NCBI RefSeq assembly: GCF_947497005.1
Contig: NZ_CANMFF010000005.1
Coordinates: forward strand, 226,914 to 290,913
DNA length: 64,000 nucleotides
Direction of reading: 5' to 3'
DNA from: an uncultured Ruegeria sp.
GTDB taxonomy: Bacteria; Pseudomonadota; Alphaproteobacteria; Rhodobacterales; Rhodobacteraceae
The notes under the pieces were generated by a model. The model saw only the letters and a program-made list of their open reading frames with translations, did no database searches and was not told where the DNA came from. Each line of letters begins with the position of its first letter. Within the stretch, counting starts at the first letter, position 1. The position numbers and the translations under genes are program-made. Of this stretch, positions 8,059-18,100 are shown one piece after another.

Positions 8059-8940
8059 ATGATCGAAATTCGCGACCTCCAACTGCTCAGCGCCCTTGCG
8101 CGGCATCGGCATTTTGCCAAGGCGGCCGAGGAATGCGGAATTTCGCAACCCGCCTTCTCCATGCGAATCCGCAATCTCGAGGATCGGCTGGGCGTCTCGA
8201 TCGTTCGGCGTGCCAACCGGTTTCAGGGGTTGACGGAAGAGGGTGAGTTAATCGTCCAGCGGGCACGGCGTATCCTCGACGACACCAAGGCACTGGAGCA
8301 GCAGGTGCTGGCTGCCAAGGGCGAGATCACCGGAACGCTGGTCCTGGGGGTGATCCCAACCGCCATTGCCTTTACCGGACGGCTCACCAAACGGTTGCGT
8401 CAGGCGCATCCGCGCATCGTTACGCGCATCGAAACCATGTCGGCCACTGCCATCCAACACCGGCTGGACGAAGGAAGCCTGGACGCCGGAGTAACGTATG
8501 GCGACAGCATCGGAACTGACCTGCGGCAGGTGCAGCCATTGTACGAGGAAACCTACGTCCTGCTGATCCCGTCGCATATGACCGATGAGACCGGTCCGAT
8601 GCCCTGGGCGCGCGTAGCGGAATTCCCGCTCAGCCTTCTTGAGCCGCAGATGCAAAATAGGCGTATTCTGGATCGCATTTTTGCCGAACAGGGGCTGCAC
8701 CCGGACGTGGTTGCAGAAACAAGCGGGTTTACCGCTTCGATGGTTATGGCACGAGAAGGGCTGGCAGCCACGGTTGTCCCCCGTGTTCTCATAAGGGCGC
8801 TGGGCGAGTTGAAGGGAACAAAGGTGTTACCTCTGATTGATCCAGTTGTCAGCAAGCCGATTTGTCTGGCGACCCTGAGCCGGGATCCGGAATTGCCCAC
8901 AGTACAGGCGCTGCGCGCTGTGGTGACGTCTTTGCGGTGA
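8059..8940 (+). CDS. LysR family transcriptional regulator next to formate dehydrogenase
   Basis: A 293-residue LysR-type regulator. The N-terminal winged helix-turn-helix (about residues 1-62) shows the classic pattern RHRHFAKAAEECGISQPAFSMRI followed by LEDRLGVSIVRR. The effector-binding domain starts near residue 90 (GTLVLGVIPTA). It lies 85 bases upstream of fdsGB on the same strand. The gap holds an ATCGT/ACGAT inverted repeat (8953-8957 and 8979-8983) that could be a weak regulator site. LysR regulators next to fds operons are known (FdsR in Cupriavidus), so control of the formate dehydrogenase is likely but inferred. The start context ATG at 8059 has no strong Shine-Dalgarno. Confidence 0.85.
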   Translation: MIEIRDLQLLSALARHRHFAKAAEECGISQPAFSMRIRNLEDRLGVSIVRRANRFQGLTEEGELIVQRARRILDDTKALEQQVLAAKGEITGTLVLGVIPTAIAFTGRLTKRLRQAHPRIVTRIETMSATAIQHRLDEGSLDAGVTYGDSIGTDLRQVQPLYEETYVLLIPSHMTDETGPMPWARVAEFPLSLLEPQMQNRRILDRIFAEQGLHPDVVAETSGFTASMVMAREGLAATVVPRVLIRALGELKGTKVLPLIDPVVSKPICLATLSRDPELPTVQALRAVVTSLR

Positions 8941-9025
8941 TAAGATGTCGTTATCGTGCGATTGCCAAAAGCGATTTGACGATATGATAGTCTGATGAGA
9001 CACGGGGCCTTAATCGGAGGGCATC

Positions 9026-10729
9026 ATGGCACCATTAGATACCAAGCCATCAGGCGCACCCAAGGGCGTCTGGAAGTCAGGTAAAGGCAAGGGGCGGCAC
9101 ACACCCAAGGGCCGTCAGTTCACGGATGAAGCACAGGCCGAGGTTGCGCGCCTGTTGGGGGATCGCCCGCGTCGCCGCGACCTGTTGATCGAATTTCTGC
9201 ACTTAATTCAGGACGAACACGGCCATATCAGTGCCGACCACATCGCCGCACTGGCGGTTGAAATGCGGGTCGGTCAGGCTGAAATCTATGAAACTGCGAC
9301 CTTCTATGCCCATTTCGATGTGGTGAAAGAGGGCGAGACACCTCCGCCCGCGTTGACCATCCGGGTTTGCGATTCTTTGTCCTGCGAAATGGCCGGTGCG
9401 CAGAAGTTGCAGAAGGCACTTGAAGATGGGCTGGACGCGTCGCAAGTACGTGTGCTTCGCGCGCCCTGCATGGGGCGCTGCGACACGGCCCCTGTGCTTG
9501 AGATCGGTCACAACCATATCGACCATGCGACCCCCGAAAAGGTACGGGCTGCGATTGCTGCAGGTGACACCCATGCCCATCTGCCCGACTACGAAGCTTT
9601 CGCCGCCTATGAAGCAAATGGCGGTTATGCCAAGCTGAAAGAGCTGCGCGACAGCGGCGATTGGGAGAAGGTGCAGGAAGACGTCCTGTCCTCGGGCCTC
9701 CGCGGTCTGGGCGGCGCCGGCTTCCCATCCGGCAAGAAGTGGGGCTTTGTTCGCATGAATGAAGGCCCACGTTATCTGGCTGTGAATGGAGACGAAGGCG
9801 AGCCGGGCACGTTCAAGGACCGCTACTATCTGGAGCGTATGCCGCATGTCTTCCTCGAAGGCATGCTGATCGCCGCATGGGCGGTGGAGGCCGAGACCTG
9901 CTTCATCTATATGCGCGACGAATACCCGGCGGTTCTGGAAATCCTCGCCCGTGAGATCACCGCGCTGGAACAGGCTGGGATTGTTGAGCCGGGCTATATC
10001 GACCTACGCCGGGGTGCTGGCGCTTACATCTGTGGTGAAGAATCCGCGATGATCGAGTCGATTGAAGGCAAAAAAGGCCTGCCGCGCCACCGTCCTCCGT
10101 TCGTAGCGCAGGTTGGGGTCTTTAACCGCCCGACGCTCGTGCACAATGTCGAGACGCTGCATTGGGTCACCAAAGTCTGCCGCGAGGGGCCGGAATGCCT
10201 GAGCAGCACCGAAAAGAACGGCCGCAAGGGCCTGCGCAGCTATTCGGTCTCGGGCCGGGTGGCGAAGCCGGGGGTTTACCTGCTGCCTGCGGGATCGACC
10301 ATTCTGGACGTGATCGAAGCGGCTGGGGGTATGGCCGAGGGCCAGACGTTTAAAGCCTATCAGCCGGGTGGTCCGTCCTCAGGTCTGTTGCCTGCGTCGA
10401 TGGACGATATCCCGCTGGATTTCGACACCCTGCAACCGCATGGCACCTTCATCGGCTCTGCTGCGGTTGTGGTGCTGTCCGATCAGGACACCGCCCGTGA
10501 TGCGGCGTTGAACATGCTGCGGTTTTTTGAGGATGAAAGCTGCGGTCAGTGCACGCCCTGCCGGGCGGGCTGCGAAAAGGCGGTGAAGCTGATGCAGGCC
10601 GATAAATGGGATCAGGATCTGCTGGAAGATCTGTGTCAGGTCATGGGCGACGCCTCGATCTGCGGTCTGGGGCAGGCGGCCCCGAACCCGATCCGTCTGG
10701 TCATGAAACACTTCGCTGACGAAATCTGA
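9026..10729 (+). CDS. fdsB: NAD-dependent formate dehydrogenase, fused gamma-beta subunit (NuoE-NuoF type)
   Basis: The diaphorase part of a soluble NAD-linked formate dehydrogenase, carrying electrons from the alpha subunit to NAD+. In the 567-residue protein, residues about 30-175 are a NuoE/FdsG-like domain with [2Fe-2S] ligands Cys115, Cys120, Cys148 and Cys152. From about residue 205 comes a NuoF/FdsB-like domain with the GLRGLGGAGFPSGKKW glycine-rich NAD/FMN block, GDEGEPGTFKDR, and GAGAYICGEESA. A C-terminal [4Fe-4S] site follows (Cys506, Cys509, Cys512 in CGQCTPC, with Cys546). In Rhodobacter capsulatus and Cupriavidus these are separate genes fdsG and fdsB. The start has a GGAGG site. 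fdsA begins 14 bases downstream. Confidence 0.93.
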   Translation: MAPLDTKPSGAPKGVWKSGKGKGRHTPKGRQFTDEAQAEVARLLGDRPRRRDLLIEFLHLIQDEHGHISADHIAALAVEMRVGQAEIYETATFYAHFDVVKEGETPPPALTIRVCDSLSCEMAGAQKLQKALEDGLDASQVRVLRAPCMGRCDTAPVLEIGHNHIDHATPEKVRAAIAAGDTHAHLPDYEAFAAYEANGGYAKLKELRDSGDWEKVQEDVLSSGLRGLGGAGFPSGKKWGFVRMNEGPRYLAVNGDEGEPGTFKDRYYLERMPHVFLEGMLIAAWAVEAETCFIYMRDEYPAVLEILAREITALEQAGIVEPGYIDLRRGAGAYICGEESAMIESIEGKKGLPRHRPPFVAQVGVFNRPTLVHNVETLHWVTKVCREGPECLSSTEKNGRKGLRSYSVSGRVAKPGVYLLPAGSTILDVIEAAGGMAEGQTFKAYQPGGPSSGLLPASMDDIPLDFDTLQPHGTFIGSAAVVVLSDQDTARDAALNMLRFFEDESCGQCTPCRAGCEKAVKLMQADKWDQDLLEDLCQVMGDASICGLGQAAPNPIRLVMKHFADEI

Positions 10730-10743
10730 AGGGAGACAGAGCC

Positions 10744-13527
10744 ATGCTTGATGCAAGCCCAACCAAGACCGTCACCTTCAATCTGAACGGCGATGACGTC
10801 ACCGTGCCCGAGGGCACCACGATCTGGGACGCGGCCAACGGCTGTGGACTGGTAATCCCGCACCTTTGCCACAAACCGGCACCCGGCTACAAACCCGACG
10901 GCAACTGCCGCGCCTGTATGGTCGAGGTGGAAGGCGAGCGCACTCTGGTCGCCTCGTGTATCCGTCCGGCGGCTGAGGGGATGGTGGTGAAAACCGACAC
11001 CGACCGCGCCGAGAAGTCGCGCGCGATGGTGATGGAGCTACTGGTGACCGACCAGCCCGCGGAGGCGCACGATACCTCCAGCCATTTCTGGGACATGGCC
11101 AAGTTGAGCGACGTCAACGATAGTCGTTTCCCGGCGAAAGAGGCCGAGAAGATTCCACTGCTGGATGACAGCCACGTCGCGATGCGCGTCAATCTGGATG
11201 CCTGCATCAACTGCAACCTCTGCGTCCGGGCCTGCCGCGACGTGCAGGTCAACGACGTGATCGGCATGGCCGGTCGCGGTCATACTTCGCAGGTGGTGTT
11301 CGATCAGAACGACCCCATGGGCGCATCAACCTGCGTGGCCTGTGGTGAATGTGTTCAGGCCTGCCCGACCGGCGCGCTGATGCCCGCGACCGTGCTGGAC
11401 GACCAGCAGCAGGGCGACAGCAAGGACTACGACTCTGAAACCGAAAGCGTCTGTCCGTTCTGCGGCGTGGGCTGCAAGGTTTCGCTGAAGGTCAAGGACG
11501 GCAAGGTGAAATATGTCGAGGGCATCAACGGCCCGGCAAACGAAGGTCGTCTGTGCGTCAAAGGCCGCTTCGGGTTCGATTACATCCACCACCCGCACCG
11601 CCTGACCAAGCCGCTGATCCGGCGCGAGGATGCGCCTGAAAAGGGGCTGAACGTCGATCCGGGCAATCTGGACACCCATTTCCGCGAGGCAACTTGGGAA
11701 GAGGCGATGGATCTGGCCGCCACCAAGCTGAAAGCACTGCGCGAGGATGACCCTCGCAATGTGGCCGGTTTTGGCTCAGCCAAATGCACCAACGAAGAAG
11801 CGTACCTGTTTCAGAAGTTCATTCGTCAGGGGTTCAAGCACAACAACGTCGACCACTGCACCCGCCTGTGCCACGCGTCCTCGGTGGCAGCACTGATCGA
11901 GAACGTCGGTTCGGGCGCTGTGACTGCGACCTTCAACGAAGTCGAGAACTCGGATGTGGTCATCATCATCGGCTCGAACCCGATCGAGAATCACCCGGTG
12001 GCTGCGACCTACTTCAAGCAGTTCACCAAACGTGGCGGCAAACTGATTGTTATGGACCCTCGCGGCGTCGGGATGCGCAAGTTTGCCGACGAAATGCTGC
12101 AGTTCCGTCCTGGTGCCGATGTCTCGATGCTCAACGCGATCATGAATGTGATCGTTGAGGAAGAGCTTTATGACAGCCAGTACATTCACCGCTGGACCGA
12201 GAACTGGGAGGCCGAGAAAGAGCACCTGCGCCAGTTCACGCCCGAGGCGATGTCGCCGATCTGCGGCATCGAACCCGATCAACTGCGCCGTGTTGCGCGT
12301 ATCTTTGCACAGGCCAAGGCTGGTCTGATCTTCTGGGGCATGGGCGTCAGTCAGCACATCCACGGCACCGATAACTCGCGCTGCCTGATCTCGCTGGCTC
12401 TGATGACCGGTAACGTAGGCAAACCCGGCGCGGGTCTGCACCCGTTGCGGGGGCAGAACAACGTACAGGGTGCCTCCGACGCAGGTCTGATCCCAATGTT
12501 CCTGCCGGACTACAAAACTGTCACGGATGACAATATCCGCGCGCAGTTCGCCGATGTCTGGAAGTCGGATGATTTCTCGAATGAGAAGGGCCTGACCGTC
12601 ACCGAGATCATCGACCAGATCTACGCCCGTAACATCAAAGGGATGTACATTCTGGGCGAAAACCCGGCCATGTCTGACCCGGATGTGAACCACGCGCGTG
12701 AAGCCTTGGCCAAGCTGGACTTGATGATCGTTCAGGACATCTTCCTGACCGAGACGGCGAACTATGCCGACATCATCCTGCCGGCTTCGGCGCTGTATGA
12801 AAAGAACGGCACGGTGTCGAACACCAACCGTCAGGTCCAGCGCGTGCGCCCTGCCGTAACGCCGCCGGGTGAGGCGCGCGAGGATTGGAAGATCACGGTC
12901 GAACTGGCGCAGCGCATCGGGCTAAACTGGGATTACACTGATGTGTCCCAGGTCTTTGCCGAGATGAAGCTGACCATGAATTCGCTTGATAACATCACCT
13001 GGGAACGGCTGGAGACCGAGACGATTACTTACCCGTCGTTGTCCGAGACCGATCCGGGCCAGTCGATCGTATTCGGAGATGGCTTCCCCCGCGCGGATGG
13101 CAAGGCAAGGTTCACCCCAGCCAGTGTCATCCCACCGGATGAAGCTCCGGACGATGAATATCCAATGATTGCCACCACCGGCCGTCAGTTGGAGCATTGG
13201 CACACCGGATCGATGACCCGCCGCGCCAAGGTGCTTGATGCGGTCGAACCCGAGGCCAACTGCTCGATGAATCCACGTACCCTCAAACTGATGGGGATCG
13301 AGCCGGGCGAAATGATCCGCCTGACCACGCGTCGTGGTTCGATCGAGATCATGGTGCGCGCTGACCGGGCCATTGCCGAAGACATGGTGTTCATCCCGTT
13401 TGCCTATGTTGAGGCGGCGGCGAATATTCTGACCAACTCGGCCATCGACCCCTATGGCAAGATCCCCGAGTTCAAATTCTCGGCCATTCGTGTCGAAAAG
13501 ATCGGGGATGCGATCGCGGCAGAGTAA
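10744..13527 (+). CDS. fdsA: Formate dehydrogenase alpha subunit, molybdenum-cysteine type
   Basis: Oxidises formate to CO2 at a bis-MGD molybdenum centre. The 927-residue protein has the layered FdsA build. An N-terminal [2Fe-2S] domain comes first (about 1-85, HLCHKPAPGYKPDGNCRAC). Two [4Fe-4S] clusters follow (CINCNLCVRACRD and CVACGECVQACP), then another [4Fe-4S] site (VCPFCGVGC), and then the molybdopterin domain. The Mo ligand is Cys376, followed by His377 (CTRLCHAS), matching Cys386-His387 of R. capsulatus FdsA, so this is not a selenocysteine enzyme. The C-terminal pterin-binding domain contains TTGRQLEHWHTGSMTRR. FdsC/FdhD sulfurtransferase and FdsD, which normally follow, are absent; the gene ends at a terminator. 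Confidence 0.95.
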   Translation: MLDASPTKTVTFNLNGDDVTVPEGTTIWDAANGCGLVIPHLCHKPAPGYKPDGNCRACMVEVEGERTLVASCIRPAAEGMVVKTDTDRAEKSRAMVMELLVTDQPAEAHDTSSHFWDMAKLSDVNDSRFPAKEAEKIPLLDDSHVAMRVNLDACINCNLCVRACRDVQVNDVIGMAGRGHTSQVVFDQNDPMGASTCVACGECVQACPTGALMPATVLDDQQQGDSKDYDSETESVCPFCGVGCKVSLKVKDGKVKYVEGINGPANEGRLCVKGRFGFDYIHHPHRLTKPLIRREDAPEKGLNVDPGNLDTHFREATWEEAMDLAATKLKALREDDPRNVAGFGSAKCTNEEAYLFQKFIRQGFKHNNVDHCTRLCHASSVAALIENVGSGAVTATFNEVENSDVVIIIGSNPIENHPVAATYFKQFTKRGGKLIVMDPRGVGMRKFADEMLQFRPGADVSMLNAIMNVIVEEELYDSQYIHRWTENWEAEKEHLRQFTPEAMSPICGIEPDQLRRVARIFAQAKAGLIFWGMGVSQHIHGTDNSRCLISLALMTGNVGKPGAGLHPLRGQNNVQGASDAGLIPMFLPDYKTVTDDNIRAQFADVWKSDDFSNEKGLTVTEIIDQIYARNIKGMYILGENPAMSDPDVNHAREALAKLDLMIVQDIFLTETANYADIILPASALYEKNGTVSNTNRQVQRVRPAVTPPGEAREDWKITVELAQRIGLNWDYTDVSQVFAEMKLTMNSLDNITWERLETETITYPSLSETDPGQSIVFGDGFPRADGKARFTPASVIPPDEAPDDEYPMIATTGRQLEHWHTGSMTRRAKVLDAVEPEANCSMNPRTLKLMGIEPGEMIRLTTRRGSIEIMVRADRAIAEDMVFIPFAYVEAAANILTNSAIDPYGKIPEFKFSAIRVEKIGDAIAAE

Positions 13528-13546
13528 TTTCTTTTGCTAAAGTGTT

Positions 13547-13578
13547 AAGAGCGGCCACTAGTGAGGCCGCTCTTTTTT
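13547..13578 (+). terminator. Rho-independent terminator of the formate dehydrogenase unit
   Basis: AAGAGCGGCC (13547-13556) and GGCCGCTCTT (13565-13574) form a perfect 10-bp stem with an 8-base loop, followed by a T run to 13578. It is 20 bases after the fdsA stop and marks a strong end to the operon. Confidence 0.95.
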
Positions 13579-13832
13579 ATGGGCGTACATCATTCACTCC
13601 AAGACCCAGTTCCGCCCGTAGGGCGAGGTGACATCGCTGCAATTGATGAACCTGTGCTCAGCATATTGTGACCGTTGACGTGAGGACAGGAGTTTTACTT
13701 GCACGGCAGAAAAGCTAGAAATTAGGGTTATTGAATCTCTGGTCTACGAAGCACAGGCTAATCGGATCAGAGGTTAATGAATCTGACCTCAGGTCTCGGG
13801 ATAACAAACCAGAGTAGTAGAACCAGGACTGC
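13579..13832 (+). promoter_or_regulatory. Leader of the LytTR gene with a 13-bp direct repeat
   Basis: This 254-base gap holds no convincing gene. GGTTATTGAATCT (13726-13738) and GGTTAATGAATCT (13772-13784) match at 12 of 13 positions and start 46 bases apart. A GGTCT follows each copy. Placed 50-110 bases before the LytTR regulator start, the pair looks like an operator, possibly for autoregulation. Neither copy is a good match to the published LytTR consensus as I recall it. Confidence 0.4.
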
Positions 13833-14714
13833 ATGAAACTAAAAGACGTGTATCTACGGTTGCAGCAAGCAGAGATAACGTTTGTGGTTTTACCGGGCAT
13901 ATCAACCACACTGACTCTTCATGAAGTATTCAGTTTCTTTTTGTCCCGAAACTTCTTTCTGTTTCTGGCCCCTTTGATGTTGATGCTGTCCGGCGCGACG
14001 CCTTCCCTGTTCGCCATGCCGCTGGATGGGATGGGGCGAGCCATATATTGGGTGTTTTGCTTGTTGGGCTATTTGGCCCTGGCATTCGTGATGCTGACAA
14101 GCCAGGCTGCGTGCAGCACCTATCTGGGTTTTGACAGGTTTTTCACGCCATTGACGTGCCTGCCCATCGCATACGGTGGAACGCAGTTTGCGGAACACGC
14201 CGCGACTGAGGTTTTTAATACGATCTTTTCTTTGAACTTCGTCTATATGCCGCTGTTTCTGCCGCAGTACTGCCTGATACTCGGCGTGGAACTGATTGTG
14301 ATCGTCTGGGTTCTGCCTGCGTTTTTGTCCCGTTCCCGTGCCGGTGTCCCGGAACAGATTGAGCAGGCCCCAACCGCCATCAATTCAGGCGGTGTCGTGT
14401 CGGCGAATGGGCAGAGTTTCCTGGTAAAGGATATTCTCTATGTTCAGGCCAATCAGCATTACGTGACTGTCCGGTTAGATGAAAAGGAAGCCCTGGTGCG
14501 GTCCACATTCAAGGGGATTCTGTCTCAGATACCCTGTGGGCGCGGGCTGCAGGTGCACAGGTCTTTTTGGGTGTCCAGACGGGGTGTTGACCTTGCCAGC
14601 AGCCTGAACGATCCAGATTCAATTGTTTTGACCTGTGGTACGCGGATTGCAGTCGCGCGCAGCCGCCAAAGCGCCGTGAGGGCCTGGCTGACGGATATGG
14701 CCGCGAATACCTGA
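13833..14714 (+). CDS. Membrane-anchored LytTR-type DNA-binding regulator
   Basis: A 293-residue protein with an N-terminal membrane part and a C-terminal LytTR DNA-binding domain. Four or five hydrophobic segments are visible (about residues 34-52, 64-86, 100-118 and 140-166), leading to a short linker at LSRSRAGVPEQ. The LytTR domain (about 190-290) shows the family pattern: VKDILYVQANQHYVTV, then STFKGILSQIP, and GLQVHRSFWVSRRGV. There is no receiver or kinase domain, so it is a one-component membrane regulator whose signal is unknown. Its neighbours are unrelated. Direct-repeat clusters lie in the gaps on both sides. The ATG at 13833 has a weak Shine-Dalgarno. Confidence 0.8.
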   Translation: MKLKDVYLRLQQAEITFVVLPGISTTLTLHEVFSFFLSRNFFLFLAPLMLMLSGATPSLFAMPLDGMGRAIYWVFCLLGYLALAFVMLTSQAACSTYLGFDRFFTPLTCLPIAYGGTQFAEHAATEVFNTIFSLNFVYMPLFLPQYCLILGVELIVIVWVLPAFLSRSRAGVPEQIEQAPTAINSGGVVSANGQSFLVKDILYVQANQHYVTVRLDEKEALVRSTFKGILSQIPCGRGLQVHRSFWVSRRGVDLASSLNDPDSIVLTCGTRIAVARSRQSAVRAWLTDMAANT

Positions 14715-15195
14715 TAATCGCGCGTTATCTGCAATTTCGGCAAAAACAACCTGATCAGCATTCTTGACTGCCTGCGCACTGTTCACCCAGGCGTTTCGGA
14801 TCATGGATTTCTGCCAGAGATCCGGTATCGGGTTCGAAAAGACATTCACCTCCCCGTGATTGCCAGCATTTGGGCTGACAAAACACGGAGAGGCGAAAAG
14901 AAAAATCATTTCGTTGTGAAATAAGATGTAGCTATGTCTTTACTAATTTCCCCGATCTGAATTTCATTTTGAAAAAACAAGGGACTACTCGTTACACATT
15001 CGCTCGTTGGATACTCGTTAAGCTTCTTACTAGTTACAGCACCACACAAACTTCGATGCTGAATCCTTTATGATAAAAGGCGGCGTGACCAACAACAGGA
15101 TTGGAACGAACCGTCGCAAATACATCATGAATAACCACATGCTGTTCGTGTCGCATGAACGGTATTTCTAAGCTTTATTTCGCTTAAACAGTCGG
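14715..15195. other. 481-base noncoding gap with clustered GTT repeats
   Basis: No credible gene on either strand. The right half (about 14930-15190) is visibly richer in A and T than its surroundings. Four octamers in direct orientation lie within 50 bases: ACTCGTTA (14987), GCTCGTTG (15002), ACTCGTTA (15013) and ACTAGTTA (15029). A small hairpin CCTTT/AAAGG sits at about 15066-15081. No clear terminator is seen for either the LytTR gene or tamB, which converge here. Confidence 0.5.
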
Positions 15196-18100
15196 TTAGT
15201 AGTCGCGTTCGAAGAATAATCCCACGCCTGTCTCGCCACGGCCGTCGACTGTACCGCGGACCGTGAAATTGTCAGTGACATCGAGGTTCAGGTTCACTTC
15301 GGTGTCGCCCTCGGTGTTCACAGTGAAATCGGTATAGAGGTTTTCACCCAGATACGCGCCTGCGCCCAACCGGCCCGCGCCGCCTTCCGATGCACCTATG
15401 TCGATCGTATCCACACCGGTGGAGTCGCGCAGACCCTTGGTTACATCGCCGCCCGCACCGCTGAGCTGCGCCAGTGAAGCGGCCATTTGCGCGATCAGGA
15501 AAGGAGAGATTTCAGAGAACCGGTTCCCGAATAGCAACATCGCCAGCGCTTCTTCGGCCGGACGTTCGGGATCGGAAAACACATCTACCTCAGGAGAATC
15601 CAGCGGACCTGCAATTTCGATTGTCGCCGTACCATCCGAGGTGCTGGCCGAAGATTCAAATTCGATATACGGCGTCAGGTCACCCTGCAATGTGACGATG
15701 CCCTTGGTCAGCGCCAGCCTGCGACCCAGAATGTCGAAATTCCCCCGGATCAGTTCGATCTGACCGGACGGAACAACAGAGGTTGTGGTGCCGCCGATGA
15801 AAATCCGACCGCCCAGTTCGGCATTCACACCGCGCCCCCGGACGAATACTGCCTTCGGTGCCAGCAGACTGATATCCAGCGCAATTCTGGAGGCGCTTTT
15901 CGCTGCGCCCTCGGACGCGACCAATCCGGCACGCTCTCGGGTGATGAAACCGGCACGGCTTTCATTGATGTGCTGAATGTCCGGGATCGGCGCCGCGCCT
16001 ACGGCTCCCGATGCGGCCGCAAGGTTGATATTGGTCTCGTCAAAGGTAATCTGTCCGGCCAGCGAACTGTTTCCGGCCAAGGCCCCGGTCATTGCAATCT
16101 GACCATTCAGCGTGGTTTCATACAGCAGCTGATCCGTCAGCACGAGGCTGTTCAAGGTAGTGGTGATCTGGGCGTTGAACGGAGGGGTCAGGTCCACAGG
16201 TCCATTGACACCAAAGCTGCCACCCGCGCGCATTCCGCCGTTCAGGGTGATGGTTGCACGGCTTTGCGCCAGATCCACCTGACCGCTGATCCCGGTGATG
16301 GTCTGACCTGCATCCGGAATGGCAAGGGACGTACCGGAGGTGGTGATCGATCCGCTCAGCGATTCCAGCGCAGGTGCACCTTTGAGGGCCAGATTGAACC
16401 GCGCTGCGCCATCGATCTTGTTCGGAGTGATAAAGACGTTTGCGACTCCAAGGTTGATGCCGCCCTGTGCCGTCAGGTCGGCCTCGCCGCTGCTTTCATC
16501 AAAGGTGCCCGCCACGGTGGTGCTTATGTCCGCAGGCCCTTGCGCCTTTGTGTCGATTGTCCAAATGCCATTGTCGCGCTTAGCCGTCCCTGTGGCTGCA
16601 ACTGTCCCGGGAAATTCAGGCACGAACCGCTCGATCCGGTTTAGTTTGGCGTCGAATTCAACATCGGCCGCCCCATTCTGGCTCACTGTTCCTTTCAGGC
16701 CGGCGTATGAGCTGTCAGGTCCATCCAGACGGGCGGTGCCTTCCAAACCTGAGCCAGTCGGAGCAATATTTCCTTTCAGGATGAGGGGCCCGGACAAGGT
16801 TTGCGACAGGCGTCCGACGTCATCCAACTTGGCGGAAAAGTCCAAGCCACCTGCGTCACGGTCCAGCTTTCCTGATGCATTTGCCGACAGGGCGGTTCCG
16901 ATCAGCTGGAACGTACGGATGTTCAGGCCTTCGTCGTTATTCACCGCGTCCACGGTCAGGTTCGTTCGTCCCTGGATCAAGGCGTCAACCGCGTCGATCC
17001 CGGTTTTGATATCGTCCGCAGCCAAATTGCCTTTTACGTCGAACGCTTTGATGCCGACCGCTCCTTTGCCAGCGACATCTGCACGGATCGCGCCTGCCAG
17101 TTCGCGCTGAGCAAGCCCCGAAAACAATGACAGATCCGGGACGTTCAGATTGGCTTGTCCGTCTATCGCCAAAGCACTCGTCGGGTCGTCTATCGTAACA
17201 GAGGCTTTAGCCGTCAGGGCCGAGCCGTTCACCGTGGCGTCGCGGATCACAATCTGTTCCTGGCTCAGTGCGCCATCGAACGTGATCTCGTTTCGACCGG
17301 CCAGCAGAGGATCGATCTCGGTCAGGCCAGTTTTGATATCCCGACCCGACACGCTGGCCGTGCCGTCAAATTCAAGCGTCTGAACAGTTCCTTTGCCGTT
17401 CAGCTTCGCTTGCACAGCGCCGCTTAGTTCGCGTTTGGCAAGGCCCGAGAACACTGAAAGGTCGCGGGAATTGACCGTGGCTTGTCCATCTATGGTCACG
17501 TTGCCATCAGGGGTCGTTACAGTGCCATCGACCTGCGCGCGCAAGGTATCACCGATCAAGGTGAAGTTGCGGACAGTTACGCCATCTTCGCCGCGCTTGG
17601 CGTCCAGTGTAATTGTTGTCTTGCCTCGGATCACCGGATCGATGTCGTCACGCCCGGTAGACAGGTCATTTCCTTCGACCTCCAGTTTGCCATCGAAACT
17701 GCGTTCCAGAGGGGAGCCCTGACCCGTTAGCCGGGCAGAGGCCTGACCGCCCAGATCCAACTGCGCCAGCTCCGAAAACCGGGACAGGTCTGTCGCGTCC
17801 AGTGTGGCTGTGCCGTCAATGGCCAGCCCGCTGGACAGACCGCTGATCAATGCATCGATGCCCAGTTCGTAATCCGAACCAACCAATTCGAATCCAGACA
17901 GGTTCAGGGTCTGATCGCTGCCGTATTCGAACGTTCCGTCCAGAGTAATGCGGTCGCCAACAGCCGCGTTCAAGGCATCGTCAGCCAGATCAATACCGTC
18001 CAGGGCGGCCTGCAGATCGCCGTCGAGTTTCAGTGCGCTACCCTGCTCAAGGGTCCCCTGTGCCGAAATCTGCGCGCGCTGCAGATCAAGTTGCTGGGTC

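Noticed and set aside
14619..14909. 96-codon minus-strand frame at the end of the LytTR gene
   Set aside because: Mostly antisense to the LytTR domain coding sequence, with no family resemblance.
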